Part shown: positions 22,437 through 29,599 of the stretch, one piece after another | Layout: the number at the start of each line of letters is the position of its first letter | Position numbering within the stretch: the stretch's first letter is position 1 | Assembly (NCBI GenBank): GCA_030152275.1 | Contig: JASLHF010000268.1 | Coordinates: 1-32,238, forward strand | DNA length: 32,238 nucleotides | Direction: 5' to 3' | Source of the DNA: Acinetobacter sp. | GTDB lineage: Bacteria > Pseudomonadota > Gammaproteobacteria > Pseudomonadales > Moraxellaceae | The notes under the pieces: generated by a model | What the model was told of the DNA's origin: nothing | The model's database searches: none | What the model saw: only the letters and a program-made list of their open reading frames with translations | Made by a program: the position numbers and the translations under genes

Positions 22437-23366
22437 GTGTCAAATGCTTCAAAGTTCGGCAAAGTTGCCGTGTTGCTTGGTGGTAAATCTGCTGAGCGTG
22501 AGGTTTCTCTAGATAGCGGTAAAGCGGTACTTGAAGCATTAGTACGCTCAGGGGTCAATGCCGAAGGATTTGATCCGCAAGAGCGCAGCGTCACGGAGCT
22601 GGTGAGCTATGACCGCGCATTCATTGTGCTGCATGGGCGCGGCGGTGAAGACGGCCAGATTCAAGGCGCGCTGGAGTGGCTAAATATTCCGTATACCGGC
22701 ACAGGCGTGCAAGGTTCAGCGATTGGCATGGATAAAGTCAAAACCAAACAAGTTTGGCAGGGTTCTGAACTGCCGACTGCGCCGTACCGCATTGTCAGCA
22801 AAGATTCTGATTTGCAAGAAATTGTTGACAGCATTGGCTTGCCGTTCATTATTAAGCCTGTGCACGAAGGCTCCAGCATTGGTATGAGCAAAGTTGAGAA
22901 AATTGAAGACTTTGCTGAAGCGATTGAAAAAGCTGCGGTGCATGATGCGGTCGTGATGGCGGAAAAATGGATTACTGGCCGTGAATTTACCATTGTGATT
23001 TTGAATGGGCAGGCGCTTCCAGTCATTCGTTTAGAACCGCCTAAAGATGTGGCGTTCTATGACTACGAAGCTAAATATAACCGCAATGATGTGCAGTACG
23101 GTATTCCTTGCGGCTTGACTGAAGATGAAGAAAAACGCCTTCAAGCCTTGTGTTTGCGCGCATTCCAAGCCGTTGGTGCAAGCGGTTGGGGCCGTATTGA
23201 TGCGATGCAGGATGAGCATGGCAATTTCTGGTTATTGGAAGTGAATACCGTTCCTGGTATGACCAGCCACTCTTTGGTGCCAAAAGCTGCGAAAGCGGTT
23301 GGTGTTGATTTTGATCAATTATGTGTCGCGATTTTAGAGCAGACACTGACAGGTGCGGCTCACTAA
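22437..23366 (+). CDS. ddl: D-alanine--D-alanine ligase
   Basis: Ddl makes D-Ala-D-Ala for the peptidoglycan stem peptide. The 309-residue ATP-grasp enzyme has the start VAVLLGGKSAEREVSLDSG, ALEWLNIPYTGTGVQGSAIGMDK, FIIKPVHEGSSIGMSKV near residues 139-155, AEKWITGREFTIVIL, and the metal and D-Ala site GRIDAMQDEHGNFWLLEVNTVPGMTSHSLVPKAA. Its form and place between murC and ftsQ correspond to DdlB of E. coli. It starts with GTG at 22437, with TAAGGAT six bases before. The stop is only three bases before ftsQ, so the two are likely coupled. Confidence 0.96.
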   Translation: MSNASKFGKVAVLLGGKSAEREVSLDSGKAVLEALVRSGVNAEGFDPQERSVTELVSYDRAFIVLHGRGGEDGQIQGALEWLNIPYTGTGVQGSAIGMDKVKTKQVWQGSELPTAPYRIVSKDSDLQEIVDSIGLPFIIKPVHEGSSIGMSKVEKIEDFAEAIEKAAVHDAVVMAEKWITGREFTIVILNGQALPVIRLEPPKDVAFYDYEAKYNRNDVQYGIPCGLTEDEEKRLQALCLRAFQAVGASGWGRIDAMQDEHGNFWLLEVNTVPGMTSHSLVPKAAKAVGVDFDQLCVAILEQTLTGAAH

Positions 23367-23369
23367 GAT

Positions 23370-24224
23370 ATGGCTCAACTCCCTGCCTCCATGCGCCGAA
23401 AGCGGGCTGCGGTCACTTCAATTCATGACAAGCCGCCGACCCGCAAAGAGAAGCTTGCGAATGCTGGCGGCTGGCTATTGCTGTTGTTTGCTGCAGCGGT
23501 GCTGGCAGCGGGAATGTTTGGCTTGTATAAAGTGATGACGGATGCGCAAGTAGCTTCGCTGGATGTTTTGGGCACCCGTTCAGATGCAGAGCGCAGGCAG
23601 GTCATGTCACATGTGTCGCCAACAGTCACAGAAAACTATTTTACCTCAGATTTAAAAACCATCCGCGACCGCGCCCTTGAGTTGTCATGGGTTGACCGCG
23701 TTGTGGTATCGCGCGCGTGGCCAAATGCCATTCGCGTGCGCATCATGCCTCAAAACGCTATTGCGCGCTGGGGGACCGGACGTCTGCTGAGCGACAGCGG
23801 TGAAGTGTTCAGTGAGGTGACACCAAGCGCGCATCCAAACTTGCCGCTGCTGCACGGTCCGGTATCACATTCAAAAATGATGATGCGCCGCTACAATGAA
23901 ATTAACCAGTTGTTTCTTCCAGTCGGCATTCGCTTAAAAGAACTATATTTAACAGAACGCATGACTTGGTTTATGCAGTTTGATTCAGGTCTGCGCATTA
24001 TTGTTGATCAAGATCAGACCATGAGTAAGCTTCAACGCTTGAGTCATCTGGCCAAAAGTGATTTAAAGCCTGTTTGGCCTAAAATAGCAGCAATTGATCT
24101 GCGCTACCGCAACGGCTTAGCCATCCAATGGAAAAATGCTATGCCGCCTTCGATAGCAAATGGTCACTTTGTTGTAACGATTAATGACACAGGCATTGCG
24201 GACGGAATAACTGTAAAGCCATAA
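23370..24224 (+). CDS. ftsQ: Cell division protein FtsQ
   Basis: FtsQ is a bitopic inner-membrane protein of the divisome that binds FtsB and FtsL. The 284-residue protein has a basic cytoplasmic start of about 35 residues, one membrane segment (GGWLLLLFAAAVLAAGMFGLYKV, about residues 34-56), then a POTRA domain starting ASLDVLGTRSDAERRQVMSHV, and the beta domain with SWVDRVVVSRAWPNAIRVRIMPQNAIARWG. The order ddl-ftsQ-ftsA supports the name. It begins three bases after ddl. Confidence 0.95.
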   Translation: MAQLPASMRRKRAAVTSIHDKPPTRKEKLANAGGWLLLLFAAAVLAAGMFGLYKVMTDAQVASLDVLGTRSDAERRQVMSHVSPTVTENYFTSDLKTIRDRALELSWVDRVVVSRAWPNAIRVRIMPQNAIARWGTGRLLSDSGEVFSEVTPSAHPNLPLLHGPVSHSKMMMRRYNEINQLFLPVGIRLKELYLTERMTWFMQFDSGLRIIVDQDQTMSKLQRLSHLAKSDLKPVWPKIAAIDLRYRNGLAIQWKNAMPPSIANGHFVVTINDTGIADGITVKP

Positions 24225-24292
24225 TGTTTGGCTTTAAAAATAGAGGCTTCTGGCCATTAATTAAATGAACAAGTGAATGGTAGTAGTAAATA

Positions 24293-25555
24293 ATGAATGA
24301 AGCTGTTCCCTCGGTTGTTGCGATTGACATTGGGACACATAAAGTTTCAGTTTTGATTGGTAAGGTCCATGCGCCGGACAATATCCAAGTGATAGGCATG
24401 GCTACCGCTCGTAACAGAGGCATGAATAAAGGGAAGATTGTCAGTCTCGACAAAGTCATTACCGCAATTAAAAATGCAGTGCAGGAAGCGGAAGACATGG
24501 CGGAATGCCGGGTGCATTCTGCTTGGATTTCAATTCCTAGCGCTGAAATGAAAAGCTTTTATGCTTCTGGCCGCACGCCGGTCGAAAACTCGGATCACAC
24601 CATAACAACGAATGAAGTGGTCCGCGCATTAGAGTTGGCCAAAGCCAGCCACTTAACGTCAGACCATTATTTGGTGAGCGCTGTGCCGCTGGGTTTTGAA
24701 CTGGATGATGCGCCAGAATGGGTGCTGAATCCGATCCGCATGTCAGCGCACAGTATGACTGGGCATTATCATTTGATGATGCTGCCGATCAGCACAATGC
24801 AGAATTTAGACCGTGCGCTGAAAGGCGCGAATATCGGTGTAGAGCGCATGGTCATTTCAAGCTTAGCGACAGCAGAGGCGAGCCTGCTGAAAGATGAGCG
24901 CGAATATGGCGTGTGCTTAGTTGATATCGGTGCAGGGACCACCAATGTTGCAGTGTATTTGGATGGCCGTTTGGCGATGACGCATACACTGCAGCGCGGC
25001 GGTGAACATGTGACCCGCGATATTGCTGCGGTGCTGCAGACCACCACCGAAGAGGCGGAACGTATTAAACTGCTGTATGGCTGTGTTGATTTAAAAGTGG
25101 TTAAGCCAGATCATATGGTTCAGTTCCAAGGCATTGACGGGCCGCAGACCATCAGCCGCATTGAGCTGACGGAAATTATTATTGCCCGCTATGATGAGAT
25201 TTTGGCTATGGTGCGCGAAGTGCTGGAGCGCAACGGCGCCATCCATGGGCTGTATCATGGTGTGGTGCTGACCGGCGATGCCAGTCAGATTGAAGGCATG
25301 GTCAGCTTTGCGCGTAAAACGCTGGGCGTATCTGCGCATTTAGGCAATCCGCCAGTGCAGGTGAAAGCTGATGATCAGAATCAGGCTGCTTTACGCCGTT
25401 CGCAGTATGCAACAGCTGCTGGCCTGCTGATGTTTAGCCAAAGCGATACGCAGGATACGATTGTTGAACAGGATGATCCTGAGCGCTTATCAATCGGACA
25501 GCGCTTCAAGCGCGCATGGTCGGGTTTGAATGAAACGCTGAAATCCATCTTTTAA
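24293..25555 (+). CDS. ftsA: Cell division protein FtsA
   Basis: FtsA is an actin-like ATPase that ties FtsZ filaments to the membrane and recruits later division proteins. The 420-residue protein has the phosphate-1 motif VVAIDIGTHKVSVLIG near residues 7-22, the SHS2 (1C) region, GVCLVDIGAGTTNVAVY as phosphate-2, the adenosine-site GVVLTGDASQIEGM, and a C-terminal amphipathic helix FKRAWSGLNETLKSIF that serves as membrane anchor. The ribosome-binding site is weak, which may mean lower output than FtsZ. Stops 157 bases before ftsZ. Confidence 0.96.
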   Translation: MNEAVPSVVAIDIGTHKVSVLIGKVHAPDNIQVIGMATARNRGMNKGKIVSLDKVITAIKNAVQEAEDMAECRVHSAWISIPSAEMKSFYASGRTPVENSDHTITTNEVVRALELAKASHLTSDHYLVSAVPLGFELDDAPEWVLNPIRMSAHSMTGHYHLMMLPISTMQNLDRALKGANIGVERMVISSLATAEASLLKDEREYGVCLVDIGAGTTNVAVYLDGRLAMTHTLQRGGEHVTRDIAAVLQTTTEEAERIKLLYGCVDLKVVKPDHMVQFQGIDGPQTISRIELTEIIIARYDEILAMVREVLERNGAIHGLYHGVVLTGDASQIEGMVSFARKTLGVSAHLGNPPVQVKADDQNQAALRRSQYATAAGLLMFSQSDTQDTIVEQDDPERLSIGQRFKRAWSGLNETLKSIF

Positions 25556-25607
25556 GTGGAAATTTTTGGGAATATTGTTGAGAAGTTGTACGGAATATTG
25601 CTTGGAC

Positions 25608-25637
25608 TTGACAAGCTCGGGCTTGGACAGCATTCTA
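25608..25637 (+). promoter_or_regulatory. Candidate ftsZ-proximal promoter
   Basis: Consensus TTGACA at 25608 with ATTCTA at 25632 after an 18-base spacer, inside the 157-base gap between ftsA and ftsZ. GCTTGGAC occurs twice nearby (25600 and 25621). A gap of this size in an otherwise tight block supports an extra promoter for ftsZ. Confidence 0.4.
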
Positions 25638-25712
25638 AAAACAATTTTATTAAGATCAAGGCAGTATACGGGCTGAAGTGACTGCCAATTAAGATTAGGA
25701 ATTTTACAGGTC

Positions 25713-26906
25713 ATGGCCTCATTTGAATTTTTAGAAGATGATCAAAGCGACAGCATTGGTCAAGCCCGTTTCACTGTATTTGGTGTAGGCGGCGCAGGCG
25801 GTAATGCTGTGCAGCACATGCTGGAATCAGATATTCAGGGTGTCAAATTTGTTTGCGCAAATACAGACAAGCAGGCTTTGGACCGCATGAATGCGCAGTT
25901 TAAAATCCAATTGGGCGAGCAGGGCACACGCGGCCTGGGCGCAGGGGCCAATCCGCAAGTGGGTCAGGCTGCTGCTGAAGAAAGCCGTGAATTGATCCGC
26001 CAGCATTTGGAAGGTACAGACATGGTGTTTGTGACCGCCGGCATGGGCGGCGGCACAGGCACAGGCGCAGCGCCTGTTGTAGCTGAAATTGCGAAAGAAA
26101 TGGGTATTTTGACGGTTGGTGTGGTTACGACCCCTTTCAATTTTGAAGGGAAGCGCCGTCAGCAGTCTGCTGAAAAAGGCATTGAAGCGCTGGAACAGCA
26201 CGTAGACTCGCTGATCATTATTCCGAACCAGCGCTTGCTTAAAGTGTTCCGCGATATTTCAATGAAAGATGCCTATAAAAAGGCAGATGATGTATTGCTG
26301 AACGCTGTGCGCAGTATCTTTGATCTTGTGGTGCGTCCGGGCCATATCAACCTTGACTTTGCCGATTTGAAAACAGCCATGAGTACGCGTGGTTATGCAA
26401 TGATGGGTGCAGGTTCCGGCCGTGGTGAAAACCGCGCGCGCCAAGCGGCTGAACAAGCGATCCGCAGTCCATTGCTCGACAACGTGACCATTATGAATGC
26501 AAAAGGCATCTTAATTAACGTAACGGGCGGTGATGACGTTACTTTCGGTGAGATCGAAGAAATTACCGATGTTGTGAACCAAATTGTCGATCTGGATGAA
26601 GGTCAAGTCTTCTACGGTACAGTATTTGATCCGGATGCGCGCGACGAAATCAGCGTGACTGTGATTGCAACTGGTTTAACCCGCAACTCTGCCGATTCTG
26701 CAGAGCCGGTTAAACGTCCTTCAGTTCAGGCAGTGCGTCAGCAGTCAGCTGCGCAAACTGCAGTTGATGAAGATGATGTGCCGGCCATTCAGCGCCAGCA
26801 TGCTGACGGCAGCGCAGCTGCAGTGAATCCAGCTCCAGCGGTTTCAAGCCCGCGCCCGACGCCGATGAGTATTCAGGATTATCTGAAAAATCAGCAGCGT
26901 AAATAA
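25713..26906 (+). CDS. ftsZ: Cell division protein FtsZ
   Basis: FtsZ is the tubulin-like GTPase that forms the division ring. The 397-residue protein has FTVFGVGGAGGNAVQHM near residues 20-36, the tubulin signature GGGTGTG at 112-118, GTRGLGAGANPQVG, and the T7-loop region with NLDFADLKTAM. A Gln/Ala-rich linker follows residue 325. The C-terminal peptide is SIQDYLKNQQRK. It keeps the position of the conserved peptide that binds FtsA and ZipA, but shows IQDYL where many bacteria have IPAFL. A strong terminator follows, so the block ends here; lpxC is a separate unit. Confidence 0.98.
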   Translation: MASFEFLEDDQSDSIGQARFTVFGVGGAGGNAVQHMLESDIQGVKFVCANTDKQALDRMNAQFKIQLGEQGTRGLGAGANPQVGQAAAEESRELIRQHLEGTDMVFVTAGMGGGTGTGAAPVVAEIAKEMGILTVGVVTTPFNFEGKRRQQSAEKGIEALEQHVDSLIIIPNQRLLKVFRDISMKDAYKKADDVLLNAVRSIFDLVVRPGHINLDFADLKTAMSTRGYAMMGAGSGRGENRARQAAEQAIRSPLLDNVTIMNAKGILINVTGGDDVTFGEIEEITDVVNQIVDLDEGQVFYGTVFDPDARDEISVTVIATGLTRNSADSAEPVKRPSVQAVRQQSAAQTAVDEDDVPAIQRQHADGSAAAVNPAPAVSSPRPTPMSIQDYLKNQQRK

Positions 26907-26940
26907 ATAACAATACGTTGATTTTCAATGTAAAAATGTA

Positions 26941-26968
26941 AAAAGGCAGTGTGAACGCTGCCTTTTTT
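26941..26968 (+). terminator. Intrinsic terminator after ftsZ
   Basis: Stem GGCAGTG/CGCTGCC (one G-T pair) with loop TGAA, four A before and six T after, then a further T-rich stretch. Confidence 0.9.
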
Positions 26969-27032
26969 CTTTTTTATCAATGGCTAAATATGCTAACGTA
27001 TAGCGGTTTTATATCTTGATGAATGAAAAAGC

Positions 27033-27935
27033 ATGTTGAAACAGCGTACCCTGCAGCGCATCGTGAAAGCGAGCGGAATTGGTCTTCATAGTGGGCAGAA
27101 AGTCATGATGAACTTTGTGCCGCATCATGCAGACGGCGGGATCGTGTTTCGTCGCATTGACTTAAATCCTCCGGTGGATATTGCTGCCGATGCAATGCTG
27201 ATTCAAGAAGCATTTATGTGTTCGAATTTGGTGCAGGAAAATGCCAAAGTGGGTACGATTGAACATATTATGAGTGCGATTGCCGGTTTAGGTATTGATA
27301 ATCTGATTGTCGAAGTGTCTGCGTCTGAAGTGCCGATTATGGACGGCAGCGCTGGGCCATTTATTTACTTGTTAATGCAGGGCGGCTTGCAAGAACAAGA
27401 GGCGCCTAAAAAATTTATCAAAATTCTAAAACCTGTAGAAGCGCTGATTGACGATAAAAAGGCGGTATTTAGTCCGCATGAAGGTTTTCAGCTGAATTTC
27501 ACCATTGATTTTGACCATCCTGCATTTAAAAAAGAAGACCAGTCGGCATCTATTGATTTTTCGACTGAAACCTTTGTCTATGAAGTCAGTGAAGCGCGGA
27601 CTTTTGGCTTCATGAAAGATTTAGATTACCTGAAAGCCCATAACTTGGCGCTGGGCGCCAGTTTAGATAATGCAGTCGGTTTGGATGATACCGGTGTGGT
27701 GAATGAAGAGGGGCTGCGCTTTGCGGATGAGTTTGTGCGCCATAAAATTTTAGATGCGGTTGGCGATCTGTTTTTACTGGGCCATCAGATTATTGCCAAA
27801 TATGATGCTTACAAATCTGGCCATGCGCTGAATAATCAGCTGCTGCGCAATGTCAAAAGTGATCCAAGCAGCTATGAAATTGTAACATTTGATGACATAA
27901 ATCAATGCCCAATTTCTTATGTCAGTGTGACATAA
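27033..27935 (+). CDS. lpxC: UDP-3-O-acyl-N-acetylglucosamine deacetylase
   Basis: LpxC carries out the committed step of lipid A synthesis in the cytoplasm. The 300-residue zinc enzyme has the start MLKQRTLQRIVKASGIGLHSGQKV, zinc ligand H78 in GTIEHIMSA, the DNLIVEVSASEVPIMDGSA loop, and zinc ligands H237 and D241 in RHKILDAVGDL, plus the catalytic H264 in KSGHALNN. Length is usual. It lies between the ftsZ terminator and the convergent DciA-like gene. Confidence 0.97.
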   Translation: MLKQRTLQRIVKASGIGLHSGQKVMMNFVPHHADGGIVFRRIDLNPPVDIAADAMLIQEAFMCSNLVQENAKVGTIEHIMSAIAGLGIDNLIVEVSASEVPIMDGSAGPFIYLLMQGGLQEQEAPKKFIKILKPVEALIDDKKAVFSPHEGFQLNFTIDFDHPAFKKEDQSASIDFSTETFVYEVSEARTFGFMKDLDYLKAHNLALGASLDNAVGLDDTGVVNEEGLRFADEFVRHKILDAVGDLFLLGHQIIAKYDAYKSGHALNNQLLRNVKSDPSSYEIVTFDDINQCPISYVSVT

Positions 27936-28032
27936 GTCGTTGTCTTTGCTTTGTACTGTTATAATATAACAAAATAAAATGACAACTGTGTCACAAAAAT
28001 ATTTTTTTTACGGTGCGCTGCTTCGGCCTTGG

Positions 28033-28473
28033 TTACTTTTTATTGCTTGCCAAACGCAGCATGGCTTGGCTAAGCTTAGGGTCGCTCACAAAGTCAGCAG
28101 CATTTCGCAGCAGATCCTGTGTTTCCTGACTGAGCGGCTTGGAATTTTTTTCAGGGGGCGGCGGCGTTTGAGATGGAACTCTTAGGCGAACCTGTATCTT
28201 GTTTAATTCTCTTAATTCATGTATTTGTGAAAGCTGAGCAATATATTGCTTTTGAAGATAAGCCAGCTGGCTGACCAGCGCTTGATTTTCACCAGTAAGC
28301 ATCAGTACACCATTTTGATAACAAACAACTTGCCATTGTTCCGGTTGGGGCAATAAAGGTTGAACGAGTTTCGTGAGTTTTTGCCAAGCGCTGACTTGCG
28401 CAGAGAGAAACGATAAGTTTCCTGTTTTTACGTGTTTTCTTGTTTGTTGAAAGACGTTCAGGGGTTCCGGCAT
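28033..28473 (-). CDS. dciA: DUF721 protein, DciA-like helicase loader
   Basis: The 146-residue protein has a DUF721 core near residues 40-90 (WQVVCYQNGVLMLTGENQALVSQLAYLQKQYIAQLSQ) after a basic start, and a proline-rich then helical tail ending LSQAMLRLASNKK. DciA proteins with this domain load the replicative helicase DnaB in bacteria that lack DnaC. Its place beside lpxC is shared with related Gammaproteobacteria. The ATG at 28473 is chosen over 28488 because AAGGAA lies six bases before it. A weak TGACA/TGTCA hairpin at 27980-27993 lies beyond its stop. The gene symbol is from family and position. Confidence 0.7.
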   Translation of the reverse strand: MPEPLNVFQQTRKHVKTGNLSFLSAQVSAWQKLTKLVQPLLPQPEQWQVVCYQNGVLMLTGENQALVSQLAYLQKQYIAQLSQIHELRELNKIQVRLRVPSQTPPPPEKNSKPLSQETQDLLRNAADFVSDPKLSQAMLRLASNKK

Positions 28474-28582
28474 ACATATTTCCTTCATGTTTATGTCTTA
28501 ATCTTATGCGCTTCTTTTAGTAGATATCAAGGAAGAGATCACTCAAGGAATTCGATTAAGAACAGTTTTAGTGAGGTAATTT

Positions 28583-29272
28583 ATGCATTTGCGCCGAATT
28601 TTATTGGCATTTTCTTTCGCAGCGTCAGCAGCTTCTGTGGCGTTTGCGGATTTGGTCGAAGTAGACCCCAGCGGTTCTGCCGACCGTATTGAACAGTTAA
28701 CCCGCACATTGGCGCAAGGCGCCTATACTGAATCCGGCGATATCGATATTCCGGCGGAAACTAAACTCAGTGTGCAGCTGCGTGAAAAGAGCGTTGAACT
28801 CAACAACGCCACCATTGCCAAAAAATATGGCGCAAAAAGTGTTAAATCCTATACTGCATCTTCAAGCAATCCTTATTCTTGGCTAGTGGCGCATCCTCTT
28901 CCGGATATGAAGCGTGTCAGCTCAGATTTTGGCGGACGCACGATGGGCGGCCGCGCTGAAAATCACTCGGGCTTAGATCTGTCTGCAGCCAGCGGTACGC
29001 CAATTTATGCGACTGGCCCAGGTATCGTAACCAAATCTGGCTGGGGCACAGGTTATGGCCAATATGTGGAAATTAATCACGGCAACGGTTATTTAACCCG
29101 TTATGCGCATGCATCTCGCTTAATTGCCCGTGTTGGTGACCGCGTTGAAGCTGGCGAACAGATTGCCAATGTTGGCTGTACTGGACGCTGTACTGGCCCG
29201 CATCTGCATTATGAAGTAGTGAAGGACGGCCAGCGCAAAAATCCTTCAACTTATTTAGCGATGTTGCCTTAA
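28583..29272 (+). CDS. Periplasmic M23 (LytM) metallopeptidase
   Basis: A signal peptide (MHLRRILLAFSFAASAASVAFA, about 22 residues) leads into a 229-residue periplasmic protein. The C-terminal M23 domain has all expected zinc and catalytic residues: H128 and D132 in HSGLD, H176 in RYAHAS, and H207/H209 in GPHLHYE. M23 enzymes cut peptide cross-links in peptidoglycan. The intact residues suggest an active enzyme, unlike EnvC or NlpD activators. Residues 35-100 carry no known domain (no LysM). It is divergent from the DciA-like gene and ends before a strong terminator. Confidence 0.9.
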   Translation: MHLRRILLAFSFAASAASVAFADLVEVDPSGSADRIEQLTRTLAQGAYTESGDIDIPAETKLSVQLREKSVELNNATIAKKYGAKSVKSYTASSSNPYSWLVAHPLPDMKRVSSDFGGRTMGGRAENHSGLDLSAASGTPIYATGPGIVTKSGWGTGYGQYVEINHGNGYLTRYAHASRLIARVGDRVEAGEQIANVGCTGRCTGPHLHYEVVKDGQRKNPSTYLAMLP

Positions 29273-29347
29273 TTTGAACTTTTGGCTTTACTGCCGTAAA
29301 TGCATAGCCTGATTAAAATAATTTAAAAATTATAAAATTTTGAATAG

Positions 29348-29375
29348 CGCCGCTGCAGGATTGCAGCGGCGTTTT
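29348..29375 (+). terminator. Intrinsic terminator after the M23 peptidase gene
   Basis: A ten-pair GC-rich stem CGCCGCTGCA/TGCAGCGGCG with loop GGAT, followed by four T. It lies about 75 bases after the stop. Confidence 0.8.
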
Positions 29376-29599
29376 ACATTTTTGCACTGTCCTGCATGCT
29401 GTATTGATCTTTAGAATAGTTTTTAGCTTTTATTTCCGCATGATTGGCTGTTTTTGTAGCTTTTGAACGATTAATGGTCAACTTCTATTTATTTCCTAAA
29501 TATTAGTCCAATGTCGTATTCATTTGCAGCCATAACTGCGTCTTACCGAAATATGGTACATATACAATTATATGATTAGGCACAGAGGATAGGTGAAAC
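29376..29599. other. Leader and promoter region of aceE
   Basis: 224 AT-rich bases before aceE. AGGAT and AGGTGA sit just before the start codon. No clear PdhR-type palindrome was found (TGGTCAAC and AGTCCAAT half-sites occur but do not line up). No regulator gene lies upstream. Confidence 0.4.

Noticed and set aside
29376..29599. PdhR-type operator upstream of aceE
   Set aside because: Only unaligned half-sites (TGGTC, AGTCCAAT) were found, with no palindrome.
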